Shown: piece by piece, positions 13,282 to 24,952 of the stretch
Layout: each line of letters begins with the position of its first letter
Position numbering within the stretch: position 1 is the stretch's first letter
Assembly (NCBI GenBank): GCA_947247005.1
Contig: OX365959.1
Coordinates: forward strand, 32,632,148-32,696,147
Reading direction: 5' to 3'
Length of the DNA: 64,000 nt
Origin: Spisula solida
Lineage: Eukaryota > Mollusca > Bivalvia > Venerida > Mactridae
Made by a program: the position numbers and the translations under genes
The notes under the pieces: model-generated
What the model saw: only the letters and a program-made list of their open reading frames with translations
Databases searched by the model: none
Told to the model about the DNA's origin: nothing

Positions 13282-14035
13282 CTTTTCGACAGCTTGGAAT
13301 TGGGAGGATCTCTACTTGTTTAGTTGGGCATTGTGTCTTGAATGAGTTTTATGTTTTCTGTGCTCGGTTGGTCCAGTTGGGAATTGTGCCTTGTACAGGG
13401 TGTCCCAAAAACACGGGGACCTAGGTTAAACATTTGTAACTTTGTCTCTTTTATCAATAACATATTGCTAATATGACAAAACATTAAGGGATAAACACAG
13501 TTCAAAATACCAGCATCATAATTGTGATTATTTAGTTCAATACCCTGAGTTACCTCCCTTGTTTTCAATCATGTGTTTTGGTATATTAGCATACAGTGAA
13601 CAAGGATTTCAGCATGTTCATAGAGATAGATTTACATGCTGACCCCAAATGACAACTCAGGTGTCCTATAGTCAAGGATAATGGATTTGCATACACTAAT
13701 GTTCATCATGTACTGCAAACAAATTCACTTTAGAGCTCATATCCGAGTTATATCTAGGTCATTTGCCCTTAAGTATGAGGTCTTTCTTGCAAATTTTGTC
13801 CTCTTTTGCTGCTGATTTGTTGTAATAAGTGGTTTCTGCTTTCTTATAATTGCTGACACTCTAAATGACTCTGATATATCTATGAACTCTTAGTTTGGAT
13901 AAAAATTGTCCTGATTACTCTTGCTTCTTACTAAGCTTTGTGTTGATTATTCTCAATAATAATAAATTAGTATCTATATTTTGTGCTCGGCTGGCTAAGT
14001 TGAATGCTGCCTTCCCTGTCTGACTTAATATTATC
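13282..14035. repeat. Dispersed repeat fragments, copies 2 and 3 of the 'cttttcgacagcttgga' family
   Basis: 13282-13400 repeats the block seen at 4465-4580, and 13980-14030 repeats its 'gtgctcggctggctaagttg' end. Between them, 'cagggtgtcccaaaaacac' at about 13396 looks like one end of a transposon, but no matching inverted end was found, so I do not call an element there. Confidence 0.55.
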
Positions 14036-15042
14036 TTTTATATGTGAATGCACGTGATGATACAAGATGATAGTTAGATATTTGAGATTATGAGAGCCAC
14101 GTGATTCTACAGCATGTAATCTCTTCTTCGTCTTTTTTGATTTCACTATCTACACTTCCACCTCGGTCATAGTGATAAAGGAAGTACATTGTAGTCCTTT
14201 TGAGGCCACCCTTCTTCTCACTTAGCTTCTTTTCTAGGGTGATTGAATCTGGCCATATACGTTTTCTTGAGTTGTCACACTGCATTATGTGCTGTGTTAT
14301 CTGATCTTACATATCACATGAACACTTCGGTGTTTCCCACAGCTTTAGATTTCCTTCATATCCTTTCCGCTACCAAGATTATTTTCTGGCCTATGAGAAA
14401 TTCATATGGACCCTATACTCCGTCTCTGAGACATTATTGACTTGCAGCATTGATAAAAACTCGACATATCCGGATTCTACACACCTGACCGAAAGTGAAA
14501 GTAAGCAAAACTATCAACAGTTCGACTTAAGGTCACCGGAAATGACGATGTGACAGTGACCCTTGCGTGAATAACTTCTTTTTTAGCTAGGTAGGCCTAA
14601 TTTTGGGCCAATATAGGGCATTGATCCCGACCCCTTGGTCCAGCCTTCCGTTTCGGAAAACCAATGTTCAAAGCCATCTTTAAAGGGGGCCAGTGGGCCC
14701 AAAAACCTGTGCACGACCTTGGGCCCGTAAAGTCCTTTAGTGTGGGATGCATGTGTACCCATGGCAGCAAATTTCCCGAACCTGGGCATTTAGGTCGTAC
14801 ACTACGGAAGGCCGAAATGGCCATCCCGGCCAATCTGCATTAGAACGCTATGGTAGCGGAAAGCCTATTGTGGCTTGTTCAAAGTCTGAACATTTCAACA
14901 TGTTCCCACCTTTCAAGTAGATGGTTGTCAAATTTCTGTGACACGGCTCTAGCAAGTGTCTTGGTCATTGTGAGCTTTTTCCAATGCATGGTGTTATAAC
15001 TGAATGATTGACTTGATCTCCTTGTTTTACTCATTTGTCAAG
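14036..15042. other. Intergenic, with a GC-richer block at 14583-14860
   Basis: Two overlapping minus-strand frames of 68 and 78 codons lie in the GC-richer block. They lack domains and overlap each other in different frames, which argues against coding. The block may be an old repeat; no second copy was seen in this window. Confidence 0.45.
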
Positions 15043-16190
15043 ATTGATTCAAGAGACAACATATTGTGACAATATATCCGGTAGTCAAGTGATTCAAGAG
15101 ACAACATAATGTGACAATATATCCGGTAGTCAAGTGATACAAGAGACAATATATTGTGACAATATATCCGGTAGTCAAGTGATTCAAGAGACAACATATT
15201 GTGACAATATATCCGGTAGTCAAGTGATACAAGAGACAATATATTGTGACAATATATCCGGTAGTCAAGTGATACAAGAGACAATATATTGTGACAATAT
15301 ATTCGGTAGTCACGTGATACAAGAGACAATATATTGTGACAATATACCCTGTAGTCAAGTGATACAAGAGACAATATATTGTGACAATATATTCGGTAGT
15401 CAAGTGATACAAGAGACAATATATTGTGACAATATACCCTGTAGTCACGTGATACAAGAGACAATATATTGTGACAATATATCCGGTAGTCACGTGATAC
15501 AAGAGACAATAGAACGTAACACTATACCCTGTAGTCACGTGATACAAGAGACAATATATTGTGACAATATACCCTGTAGTCAAGTGATACAAGAGACAAT
15601 ATATTGTGACAATATATCCGGTAGTCAAGTGATACAAGAGACAATAGAACGTAACAATATACCCTGTAGTCACGTGATACAGGAGACAATATATTGTGAC
15701 AATATACCCTGTAGTCAAGTGATACAAGAGACAATATATTGTGACAATATATTCGGTAGTCAAGTGATACAAGAGACAATATATTGTGACAATATACCCT
15801 GTAGTCACGTGATACAAGAGACAATATATTGTGACAATATATCCGGTAGTCACGTGATACAAGAGACAATAGAACGTAACACTATACCCTGTAGTCACGT
15901 GATACAAGAGACAATATATTGTGACAATATACCCTGTAGTCAAGTGATACAAGAGACAATATATTGTGACAATATATCCGGTAGTCAAGTGATACAAGAG
16001 ACAATAGAACGTAACAATATACCCTGTAGTCACGTGATACAGGAGACAATATATTGTGACAATATATTCGGTAGTCACGTGATACAAGAGACAATAGAAC
16101 GTGACACTATATCCGGTAGTCACGTGATACAAGAGACAATAGAACGTGACACTATATCCGGTAGTCACGTGATACAAGAGACACATAAAG
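15043..16190. repeat. 45-bp satellite array, about 25 units, with palindromic core and 360-bp higher-order repeat
   Basis: The unit is 'gtgatacaagagacaat' + 'atattgtgacaatatatcc' + 'ggtagtca'. Most units hold a perfect 12-bp palindrome ACAATATATTGT. Twelve unit junctions carry CACGTG inside 'gtcacgtgat'; the others have the one-base variant 'gtcaagtgat'. Variants with 'agaacgtaac' replace the palindrome in some units. The block at about 15361-15706 reappears, apparently identical, at 15721-16066, an 8-unit (360-bp) higher-order repeat. Long open frames on both strands (to 390 codons) follow from the 3n period and are not genes. Confidence 0.95.
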
Positions 16191-17039
16191 AGGTCTACTT
16201 CAAAGAACATTTCATGAGACTACTTCCTGAATGTATCATAAAAGCTTGAATACAATTGTAACTGTCGGGTCAGATCATGTTTTGCGTTATGTTTTGTCCT
16301 TAGAATATCAATAGAACGTCCATCATCCAATTACAACATGTTATACATTAAGATCAATGAAGTTTTAAAATGTGTAATTGAATTTAATTAACAATAATTG
16401 AAAGAAGCATTGTATTGGTGATTGCTGTTTAAATGCTTATCTGTCCGGTTGTCAAACACTGTCAACGTTTAGTCAATATTAGAAACTGAATCTGTTGGGA
16501 CGGATAAAACGGATCGACTGAATGTTTCTACAAATCGGGAATACAATTCTACACTACACTCTATTCATTAGTAAATGCCTTTATATGAATCAAACTTGAA
16601 AGCTTATTAACAAAGGATTGTATGCATTCTACGACTTCGTGTACTAGCCACGTGATTGCTGCGATTTTTAAGAACTTTCAAAAAGAAGCAAGCTACTTTT
16701 ATTGATGTATACTGTCTCCGTGGCCCTTATTTTAAACTGTGTCTTAGGATCTGCCATCCAGGCCATAACGTCACGTCTGTTTGTCTGACCAGATCAATAA
16801 ATAGATATGGTCTGGTACTAATTGTAAAATGTGCCCCCAAAATAGAGCAACAATTGCCAATCAGAATTTGTATGAGACAACAACGCAATTATCTGAGTGT
16901 GAGCTCGCATACATGGGAATATGTCACTATTGTGAAATAACAAAATACTGCAATATCGTCTATTGAGATAAACTTCTAATGTTTTTAAAGTTTCCAGAAG
17001 TATATGCCATTTTATCCAGTCACTTCCGGCAAAATCTGC
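16191..17039. other. Intergenic, no supported gene
   Basis: A 94-codon frame at 16656-16940 (+) has no domain I recognise. A single 'cacgtgat' lies at about 16649. Confidence 0.45.
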
Positions 17040-17440
17040 CAGTTAACAGGGTGTCGATTAAGCTTAGCTTTAATCGGTCACCTGGTCATGCGGCTAGTGA
17101 TAATCCGTCACCTTTCCACGTGATCTGACGGACTTCTTCTTATACGAGAGTCGCCGGTTGGAATTCCGTACCCGGGGTGAGGTTTTCCTATCCTAGATGA
17201 GCTGGTGGTTGATCGGTTATTTTCTTCGACTTACCCGATAAATTCCTCCACCTTGCCAGATAAACTTTTTCATCCACGGCACTAACCTACTATTCTCTAT
17301 TAAATTTTACTAATGTTTATGTTTGGGCTTCAAGCCTTGTTTTCATGAGGTGGTCTGGCAAGAATAAGTATTTGCTGTCTTGAATTAGAGCTTTGCTTTT
17401 GCATATCTTCTTTTACTTGGAATGGCAGTGTTTATTCTTG
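17040..17440 (+). repeat. Possible SINE-like dispersed element
   Basis: The stretch has short complementary segments ('taatccgtcac' and 'tgacggac'), a 'gccggttggaattccg' block that loosely resembles a tRNA T-arm or B box, and a downstream 'ggtggtctggcaagaataag' tail. There is no second copy in the window and no clear target duplication, so this is a weak call. Confidence 0.25.
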
Positions 17441-18870
17441 TGTTACTCTTTGCACAGTGCCTTTAAAGGCAATCGAACTGTAGCGTGCTGTGGACTGACT
17501 CTTTATCTGTCGACTGGAAATCACGCGACCATTATTATCGGGTGCGAAATATTTTATTAAGTGGAACCAATTATTCTTTGCTATCTCTAGCCAATGAAAA
17601 GCACGCGATTATTCATCCACTGGAGGAAGCCGCAAAATTATTCATATCAAAACTCAGACGGATTAAGTGTGGCATATTTGTGTTATGAAGTTTGTCAATA
17701 CTTTCACAGGATTACAGCGATTTACATAACGTTTCGTAATTCGTTTGATATTGTACATTCAAGTAATGAATTAATAAAGTTTAGCCAATAGTATCCGAGG
17801 TGTTCCGATATTTGCGTTTTGATTGAGTTCGGTAAATAATTAATGTCACGTGATGTGAATCCGTGGAATCATGGGAATTCAGTAAGCAATACAATCTATT
17901 ATTTACATATATACACCAGATACAATTCGTTACGCATAGTATGAGAGACGCTCGGAGAATAATATGTTTCCTGAAATATGTTTTGCAGCAAATAAAGGAT
18001 GTTTAGTATTAAATAGTTCGTGCATCGTGTGGCTGATACGTTAACGCATCGTGCAGAAATATACTAGTTACTGTGAACAATTAGAGAACGTGACAGGATA
18101 TTGGAACATAATTGGGATATAAGAGGATATAGTAGGTTGACGTTTTCTGGAAAAACAAGGTTTCTGCAAATTAAAAACATATAAACACAACAAACAAAAC
18201 ATCAGTAAGATCACTATGACATCTAGTGCTGCGATCAAAGACCGCTGGAAGGATTTATTGGCTAAGTATACAGTACGTGTTTCATGATACAAATCAAGTC
18301 ACCGAAAGTAACACATATAGCTGGCTTAAAATTAGAAGGTCGTTAGTACTTTATACGACCTTATAAGACTCATGTATATTTGAATCTGCATTTCATTTCA
18401 AGGCGCTTCTCATGAGCCTATTTTCATGAAAATCAGAACTGGCCATGTTGACCAAACTGAAGTTTAAAAAGCCTGTTTTTCCATAAGTAAAGAGTAATTT
18501 TTAGACAGTTTTTTTTCAAGTTTTCTCAAAATGTCGAGTTTGTACTTCTAAGCCAGCTATATGTTTCTGGTTAAAAGTTAGAGGCCCAAAAAACCAGTCT
18601 CACAATGCTAGTTTCTGATTGGTTGAATATGTGCGACGTCTGTTAATTGACCAATGACTTGATAACTTTTAGGGATTAATTTCCAACTTACTACATAGCT
18701 GTGTATCTTCTGTTTTCTGTTCTCAGCTGGCTAAGTTGAGTTTTGTCTTCCCTGTCCGAATTTCTATTCTCTTTCTGTTGTTTAATCCTACTTGTTTTAT
18801 GTAATACAGTTTTGCTAGCTGTGATGTTGTCATTATAATACTTTTATATTTTAGCTATGAAAGGGACTCA
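17441..18870. other. Intergenic upstream of the Kelch gene
   Basis: No supported coding exon. A further fragment of the dispersed family at 4465 and 13282 lies at about 18710-18760 ('ggctaagttgagttttg'). A 5' non-coding exon of the Kelch gene may lie here, but I cannot identify it. Confidence 0.45.
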
Positions 18871-19025
18871 GTGTATCACCCCATGTAATAACCTATGACT
18901 GTTTCTTGTGTATCACCCCATGTAATAACCTATGACTGTTTCTTGTGTATCACCCCATGTAATAACCTATGACTGTTTCTTGTGTATCACCCCATGTAAT
19001 AACCTATGACTTTTTCTTGTGTATC
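18871..19025. repeat. 37-bp minisatellite, four copies
   Basis: Four near-identical units start at 18871, 18908, 18945 and 18982, each 'gtgtatcaccccatgtaata' + 'acctatgactgtttctt'. A fifth begins and degenerates at 19019. The array ends about 190 bp before the start codon of the BTB-Kelch gene and is unrelated to the 37-bp satellite at 34-37 kb. Confidence 0.92.
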
Positions 19026-19199
19026 TAACGACGTACTTACAGGGCTGCTGAAGTAAGACAGGCCGACCATGTATATGTTAAAATCAGTTGATCTCTTCAA
19101 GTAACGATATGCAATTACGCTTGTTGAAGATAAACACGAACAAAATCGTGCTTCAATTCATGTATTTAAGTACAAAAATTGTAATATTTATAGAGTTTT

Positions 19200-19214
19200 A
19201 TAAATAATTTCAGG
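19200..19214 (+). other. Putative 3' splice site just before the Kelch start codon
   Basis: 'tataaataatttcag' is followed after three bases by ATG at 19217. This suggests a 5' non-coding exon upstream whose intron ends here. It also supports this ATG, since no in-frame ATG can lie farther 5' in the same exon. Confidence 0.6.
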
Positions 19215-19216
19215 CA

Positions 19217-21013
19217 ATGGAAAGGGATCCGTCCCCAGTTGAAAGCCCGGTCGACCCTTGGAGAATTAAAGTATCTACACTTGTGTTTGATGCGTTAGAA
19301 GAGATGTATTTCTCTGGCCGACACACCGATGTTGAGATCATAGTCCAAGACAAATCCTTCCACTGTCATAAAGTAGTCCTGGCGTCCGTCTCGCAATATT
19401 TTGACGCCATGTTTCTGTCGGGCATGCGAGAATGCTACGACGGCGTGGTTCGTTTGCAAGAAATTGACAGTTCAACTTTTGTGGATATTTTGGATTTTGT
19501 TTATTCCGGAAAATTAAACATTTGTACGGAAAATGCCGAAGATCTTTTACGAGCTTCGACGTTATTTCAGTTAAAGATGTTACACAATAAATGTGAGGAG
19601 TTTCTTCTCCAGCACGTTAGTAACGACAATTGCATCGGAGCTTGGAGACTTGCCAAGTCTCATGAGTGCATGGAACTCGCCAAGAAAGCTTGGTACGTCA
19701 TCTTGGAAAATTTCACGGAAGTTTGCAAAACGGAAGACTTTAATTTTCTCGACGCAGACGAAATGTACGAGATAATTAACGATGAAGATTTGCACGTGAC
19801 AAACGAAGAAATTGTTTGCGACGCTGTGTTTAGATGGTACCGGTTTGATCCGGAAAATCGAGCCGAACACTCGTCAAATCTATTTGAATATCTTCGGTTA
19901 CCGCTGCTGAGTTCCGAGTACTTGCTGCACGAGGTTGAACCCATGGATCTTGTTGTGAATAATCAAAAATGCCGAGAAATTGTCAAAGAAGCTATTAGTT
20001 ACCAAATGTTACCTTCCAGGAGACCGGATTTCAATTCTCCCAGGGTAACGTTCCGTCGCTATGCCAACATGGAGGAAGTCTTAATTGTGATTGGTGGATA
20101 TAATGCGTCCAATGAGAAAGTTTCAGACGTTCTCGCCTTCAGTTTCGCGCGGAGCACGTGGTTTCAGCTGATGTCACTTCCGCTGAAGCTAGGTCGGGAA
20201 TTTAACTCGTGTGTCTTTGGAAATGATATTTTCGTCAGTGGTGGATCACAGCGGTTAGAGTCTTTGTTGCAGTACCGTTCTGACACTAATGAATGGGCTC
20301 GATGCCCAAATATGGTACAGGGGCGACGTCGGCATGCCATGGTTGCCGTCGGGGACGCGCTCTATGTGCTTGGTGGTTATGATGACAATAAAAAAGAGGA
20401 ATGTGAAAAGACTTTATCTGATGTTGGGGAATATATAATCAGTTCTCGGACTTGGACGACGTGCGGAGAACTCGCCAGGCCAGTCCGTTCTTCAACCGCT
20501 GCAGTCAGTAAGGAAAAGATATTCATATTTGGTGGGTTGCTAGCTGATGAGAAGGAAACCAACATTATACAGTGCTTTGATACTCGTCTGAAAACATGTA
20601 CTCTTGTTGGAGATTTGCCATATGCTTGTAAACTAAGTCGAGCGGTTGTTTGTGACAAGAGGGTGTTTATCGTCTGCACTGACGGTAACATATTGTTATT
20701 GACAGACGAAGTCGTCTGCAAACGTCTTGCTAAGATACGTCATTTTAACCGTAGAAGATTTGGAGCGATACATCATAAAGGGAACATTCTGATTATTGGT
20801 GGAGAATGTGGCACGTCAGTGTACAAGGATATATTCACGTTTAATCCGGACACAGAAAAGTCCAGCACTATAGCTAGAAAAAATGTCCCATCTCGAGCAA
20901 ACTTTGCGGGACTGAAATTGATTCTTCACAAAAAATTCCTGAAGCATGAAATCAGATTTGATTCTAAAAGTCCCGGACCGGTAAGCGAGTCCAGTCCAGT
21001 TCCGCCCGACTAG
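19217..21013 (+). CDS. BTB-BACK-Kelch protein (Kelch-like family), complete single-exon CDS
   Basis: A 598-residue protein of typical Kelch-like length. The BTB/POZ domain is at about 25-130, with the conserved HCHKVVLASVSQYFDAMF segment at 49-66. The BACK domain follows at about 135-245, opening with NCIGAWRLAKSHEC, the region that with BTB forms the 3-box in Cul3-binding family members. Kelch repeats run from about 285 to 575, marked by double glycines at 293-294, 342-343, 386-387, 439-440 and 528-529; some blades lack the full GG/Y/W signature. The C-terminal tail after about 575 is short and Ser/Pro-rich. Family knowledge suggests a cytoplasmic substrate adaptor of a Cul3 ubiquitin ligase; no specific vertebrate orthologue or substrate can be named from this sequence. 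The CDS has no intron or frameshift and looks functional. Confidence 0.94.
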   Translation: MERDPSPVESPVDPWRIKVSTLVFDALEEMYFSGRHTDVEIIVQDKSFHCHKVVLASVSQYFDAMFLSGMRECYDGVVRLQEIDSSTFVDILDFVYSGKLNICTENAEDLLRASTLFQLKMLHNKCEEFLLQHVSNDNCIGAWRLAKSHECMELAKKAWYVILENFTEVCKTEDFNFLDADEMYEIINDEDLHVTNEEIVCDAVFRWYRFDPENRAEHSSNLFEYLRLPLLSSEYLLHEVEPMDLVVNNQKCREIVKEAISYQMLPSRRPDFNSPRVTFRRYANMEEVLIVIGGYNASNEKVSDVLAFSFARSTWFQLMSLPLKLGREFNSCVFGNDIFVSGGSQRLESLLQYRSDTNEWARCPNMVQGRRRHAMVAVGDALYVLGGYDDNKKEECEKTLSDVGEYIISSRTWTTCGELARPVRSSTAAVSKEKIFIFGGLLADEKETNIIQCFDTRLKTCTLVGDLPYACKLSRAVVCDKRVFIVCTDGNILLLTDEVVCKRLAKIRHFNRRRFGAIHHKGNILIIGGECGTSVYKDIFTFNPDTEKSSTIARKNVPSRANFAGLKLILHKKFLKHEIRFDSKSPGPVSESSPVPPD

Positions 21014-21400
21014 GACGTGGCCATAATGAGGATTTGGCTCTGAACGATGTTTTCGTATGCTTGTATGGCTAGAATTACAAGCTACCCAATTGTATTTCAT
21101 GATTTAGAGCGAGTTTTATGTCAATGAAAAGTTTACGTCTACGTCGGGAACTTCAGTTCAGAGTAACTAAAAGCTTTCTTTGAAGTAAGATAGAAGAGAT
21201 GTGTCGTTTTGTTACACATTATGTCATTATTTACGGATAGAAAAAAACGTGGTTTACATACCATAACGGAGATATATACTTTTGTCGTGCATTTGATTTT
21301 GCATTTATGAGTTTGCATTTTTTTTGTTGTGTAGAGATATTATCGCTTCATGCAGAATGAAATATGATTAAATGTAGGTTATTTAAAATAAACAATCATT
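21014..21400 (+). other. Probable 3' untranslated region of the Kelch gene
   Basis: Non-coding AT-rich sequence from the TAG stop to the first good polyadenylation signal at 21387. Length and position suit a 3' UTR. The small minus-strand frame at 20816-21100 is a shadow. Confidence 0.6.
21387..21392 (+). terminator. AATAAA polyadenylation signal of the Kelch gene
   Basis: A canonical AATAAA lies 374 bp after the stop codon, followed by AT- and T-rich DNA. It is the first canonical hexamer downstream of the CDS that I noticed. Confidence 0.6.
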
Positions 21401-22140
21401 GAGCTATCTTGCAATTATATGTCTAATTTTTCAAATACATTTCACGTATATTCTCTTTAATTAACTTCCGTCCGGATGAAGATGTTTTCTGTGATAACAT
21501 GTACATATATGTCCGGTTTATATAATTACAGACAGGGGAAGAGTGATATTGACAGCTCATTACAAACGTTAACATGTTTCCTAACATTATTATTACCCCC
21601 AGTGTTGACGTATATTAGAGTAACATACGTTACCATCACTTTTGACTATTTTGAATGTACAAGGAAGTAGGGCTAAATTACTACTATTCATTTTCATTTC
21701 AATTTAATTTTAATTAAGATCGAATTTAATTTAGTCATTAGAAACTATTCATCTTCATTTAAAATTTATTTGAAATCGGATATAATTTAGTTATTAGAAA
21801 TTATATTGCAATGTTCAGATACATTGTTTCGTGACAAGCTTAGTATGTCGGCTAGACTTTGGCTGCTCGAGTGTACACATATATTGTATGTTGAAAGCCA
21901 AAACCAAAATCAAAATCAAAATACTACATGTAGTTCATTTTATATTTCTAAATTAAATTCAAAACTATAACTAATATACCCGGTTGCCTCGTATTTTCTG
22001 GCTTCTAAACAGTTTCTTAACTAATGAAAACAAGAAAAATGACATAATTTATGTTGGTATTTACTGAATGTTACTTTGTAAATTATAACTTATAAGCGAA
22101 ATAAAGTGACAAAATATTGAACTTGGCTTTATAACTAAAG
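21401..22140. other. Intergenic, nothing recognised
   Basis: AT-rich DNA with two loosely similar 'tttagttattagaaa' blocks near 21730-21810 and no supported coding frame. Confidence 0.5.
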
Positions 22141-22927
22141 ACAGACCAAGGGGAAAGCAGGGATTATCTGGCTAGATCAATACGAGGGTTTGTATACAGG
22201 TAACATACAGACCAAAGGGAAAGCAGGGATTATCTGGCTAGATCAATACGAGAGATTGTATACAGGTAACATACAGACCAAAGGGAAAGCAGGGATTATC
22301 TGGCTAGATCAATACGAGGGTTTGTATACAGGTAACAGACAGATCAAAGGGAAAGCAGGGATTATCTGGCTAGATCAATACGAGGGATTGTATACAGGTA
22401 ACAGACAGACCAAAGGGAAAGCAGGGATTATCTGGCTAGATCAATACGCGGGTTTGTATACAGGTAACAGACAGACCAAAGGGAAAGCAGGGATTATCTG
22501 GCTAGATCAATACGAGGGTTTGTATACAGGTAACAGACCAAAGGGAAAGCAGGGATTTTCTGGCTAGATCAATACGAGAGATTGTATACAGTTAACAGAC
22601 AGACCAAAGGGAAAGCAGGGATTCTTTGGCTAGATCAATACGAGAGATTGTATACAGGTAACATACAGACCAAAGGGAAAGCAGGGATTATCTGGCTAGA
22701 TCAATACGAGGGTTTGTATACAGGTAACAGACAGACCAAAGGGAAAGCAGGGATTATCTGGCTAGATCAATACGAGAGATTGTATACAGGTAACATACAG
22801 ACCAAAGGGAAAGCAGGGATTATCTGGCTAGATCAATACGAGGGTTTGTATACAGGTAACAGACATACCAAAGGGAAAGCAGGACTTATTTGGCTAGATC
22901 AATACGAGGGTTTGTATACAGGTTAGT
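22141..22927. repeat. 66-bp minisatellite array, about 12 units
   Basis: The unit joins 'acagaccaaagggaaagcag', 'ggattatctggctagatc' and 'aatacgagggtttgtatac' plus 'aggtaac'. Sub-variants 'gagagattg' versus 'gagggtttg' and 'acatacag' versus 'acagacag' partly alternate. The 3n period gives frames of 114-125 codons, but a unit near 22530 has lost bases and shifts frame, so there is no selection for coding. Confidence 0.95.
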
Positions 22928-23648
22928 AAACTGAGTATGAAACAAAACCTAAACAAGATAATTGTGTAAAATATGTATGCAGTATCCTCTGTGTTTTTAT
23001 TGTATTTCGGGTACGACTTAGGTACATTTTGGTGTATAAGTCTAGGATGTAAATTTCGCAAGATGTACATCAAGCCTAATATGACTTATGAGGCTTGCGA
23101 TAATTCCCTCCAAACACTTGTAAACATTGGAGTAGTACATCTCAAGACAATGTGTGGTTCGACAATGCCCCAAAGTACTGTCTAGTCGCACCTGTATCTA
23201 CTGGTGACCGAACATACATTGTAATTGTAAGGGAGATAGCCCATACACATTTAAAGGATGCGTTTTGGTGAAAAGTTTTCCAAAGTACTTGCAGTGGTTA
23301 CGTCCCTGTTACACTGTGTACTTGGTCCGGAACATAGAAACATGCGGCAACATTGTATTATTATCATCACAAGAAAGGACAACACATTCATTCTACGTGT
23401 TAAATATGTTGTTTGTTTTTCAATCAAACATAAAATGATGATGTTCGTGATGTCCGTTCTGTCTACCTATAGTTTGACAAATCATTTTAATTTTGTTATT
23501 AGTTTATCAAAGGTTTATATTAGTATGACTTTGAACATAACTAAATGTATATTGGGCTGTCATTGGGGTCATTCATGTTTATTTACATCTCCTGTTTTCC
23601 TTGTTGACGGGAAAAATAAAAAGGCTAATGACATAGCCGAATAAAACA
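22928..23648. other. Intergenic, no supported gene
   Basis: A 128-codon frame at 23258-23644 (+) has no recognisable domain. Its end abuts the transposon edge at 23651. I treat it as chance or an old repeat remnant. Confidence 0.45.
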
Positions 23649-23650
23649 TA

Positions 23651-24625
23651 CGAGTGATGATCCATATATAACGAGAAAATGCTTATAACTTTGCTCTTCC
23701 ATGTTATTTTCTAAAAATATTTTATGTGGTGGTTAATACATATATTAGGAGAAAACGTACGAAATAGTTTTTAAATATATAGAAAAATAAAATGTTTGGA
23801 ACATTTCTGCCGACCTATGAAACCGTTAGGCGGGGCAACGTCATTTTTGCACCTTTTAACGTTATTCAGAATTTAACCAAGATCAATTTGACGATCACAT
23901 TCATTAGGCCCTACTGGATTATTTTTTAAAACACTTCACATCATCATCCTTCAAAATTTATACGTCTGCGCCAATGCCATACTAAGTTGAAAAAAACTCA
24001 CGATAGTTATCCTAATGAATTTCATTCAAAACATCAAATATTTTCGTGCGTAGTTATGACGTCACGATACGCCAACTTTGAATTAGAATACTACTCTTTT
24101 TCAAACTCATTTTTAATATGTTATTTTGTTTACAAATCGAAGCTTTTGACATGGCATGATCACGAAATGATTACTGAATATCGTGCACAATTTTATTATA
24201 ACTTGTTTTCTTCAAAACTAAATAGTTTATTGAAAACCGTTTGTCGTCCGCAATTTTTGCTATCACGGAACGATAACACGGGCGTGACGTAACGAATGAC
24301 AACACAACCCGTGTATGACGTCATCATCAGTAAGACGAATCGTAGGTGACCCCAATTACCAATTTTCATCAAACTGCTATTGCTTACATGAAAAATGTGA
24401 GGGTTTGAATTTGCGAAACAATGGTAAAAAACGGAAAATGCCCCGCCTCGGCGTATTGAGGGTTACCTTAGCAACCATGTATTTTAGCAAGATGTCGCTG
24501 TAATTATGAATATTCAGGGAAACATTGCTAATGTAGGTTATTACTACCAACTGAAGTTTGAGTAAAATCTAACGGATCATAAAAAAAGTATAAGCAATTT
24601 CTCGTTATATATGGATCATCCCTCG
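23651..24625. mobile_element. 975-bp non-autonomous DNA transposon with TA-flanked inverted repeats
   Basis: The left end 'cgagtgatgatccatatata' + 'acgagaaaatgcttata' is mirrored at the right end by 'tataagcaatttctcg' + 'ttatatatggatcatccctcg'. TA flanks both ends (23649-23650 and 24626-24627), as in Tc1/mariner-like or other TA-targeting elements. The interior holds a 101-codon frame (23987-24292, +) without transposase motifs, so the copy looks non-autonomous. Confidence 0.75.
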
Positions 24626-24659
24626 TACATATACACTGTATCTTGTTTCCTGGTTGCTT

Positions 24660-24722
24660 CCCAGTTGAAACTTATCTGATTGACACACGAGCGATACGGG
24701 TTCGATTCTCAGCTGGAAATCT
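24660..24722 (+). repeat. Possible tRNA-like (SINE head) fragment
   Basis: 'gcgatacgggttcgattctc' resembles an internal Pol III B box, and a looser A-box-like stretch lies about 45 bp upstream. The stems do not fold into a good cloverleaf. It could be a degraded SINE or chance. Confidence 0.2.
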
Positions 24723-24952
24723 TATCTTACGCATTTACTACGTTCTTGTCTTCGACATGTGGAGAGTTGCCGGATGCTAGTGGAATGCCACGTTAGTACT
24801 GGTTGTGTTAAATGATTGGTGTGTGTGAGTTAATGATTGACAATGTAAGAAAAAAACCTCTGGTGTAACATCACATTTTGACCACGTCGAAAATTGATAT
24901 TAAGCGTCACTCAATATTGGTTTCTACTTCTTCCAACTAAAGAGCAGGAGTT

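Noticed and set aside
13396..13430. Transposon end 'cagggtgtcccaaaaacac'
   Set aside because: Only one end is present; no inverted partner or target duplication was found nearby.
14583..14833. Two overlapping minus-strand frames in a GC-richer block
   Set aside because: They overlap in different frames, neither has a domain, and no expression or splice signal supports either.
15043..16190. CRISPR-like appearance of the regular arrays
   Set aside because: Units are contiguous with no unique spacers, no cas genes exist and the DNA is eukaryotic. The same reasoning applies to the other arrays.
15038..16249. Frames of 371 and 390 codons on both strands
   Set aside because: A 45-bp period keeps several frames open on both strands. 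The protein repeat simply mirrors the satellite.
22190..22926. Repeat protein frames of 114 and 125 codons
   Set aside because: A shortened unit shifts the frame within the 66-bp array without any sign of repair or splicing.
23258..23644. 128-codon plus-strand frame
   Set aside because: No domain, atypical composition, and it ends at a transposon border; chance or an old repeat is more likely.
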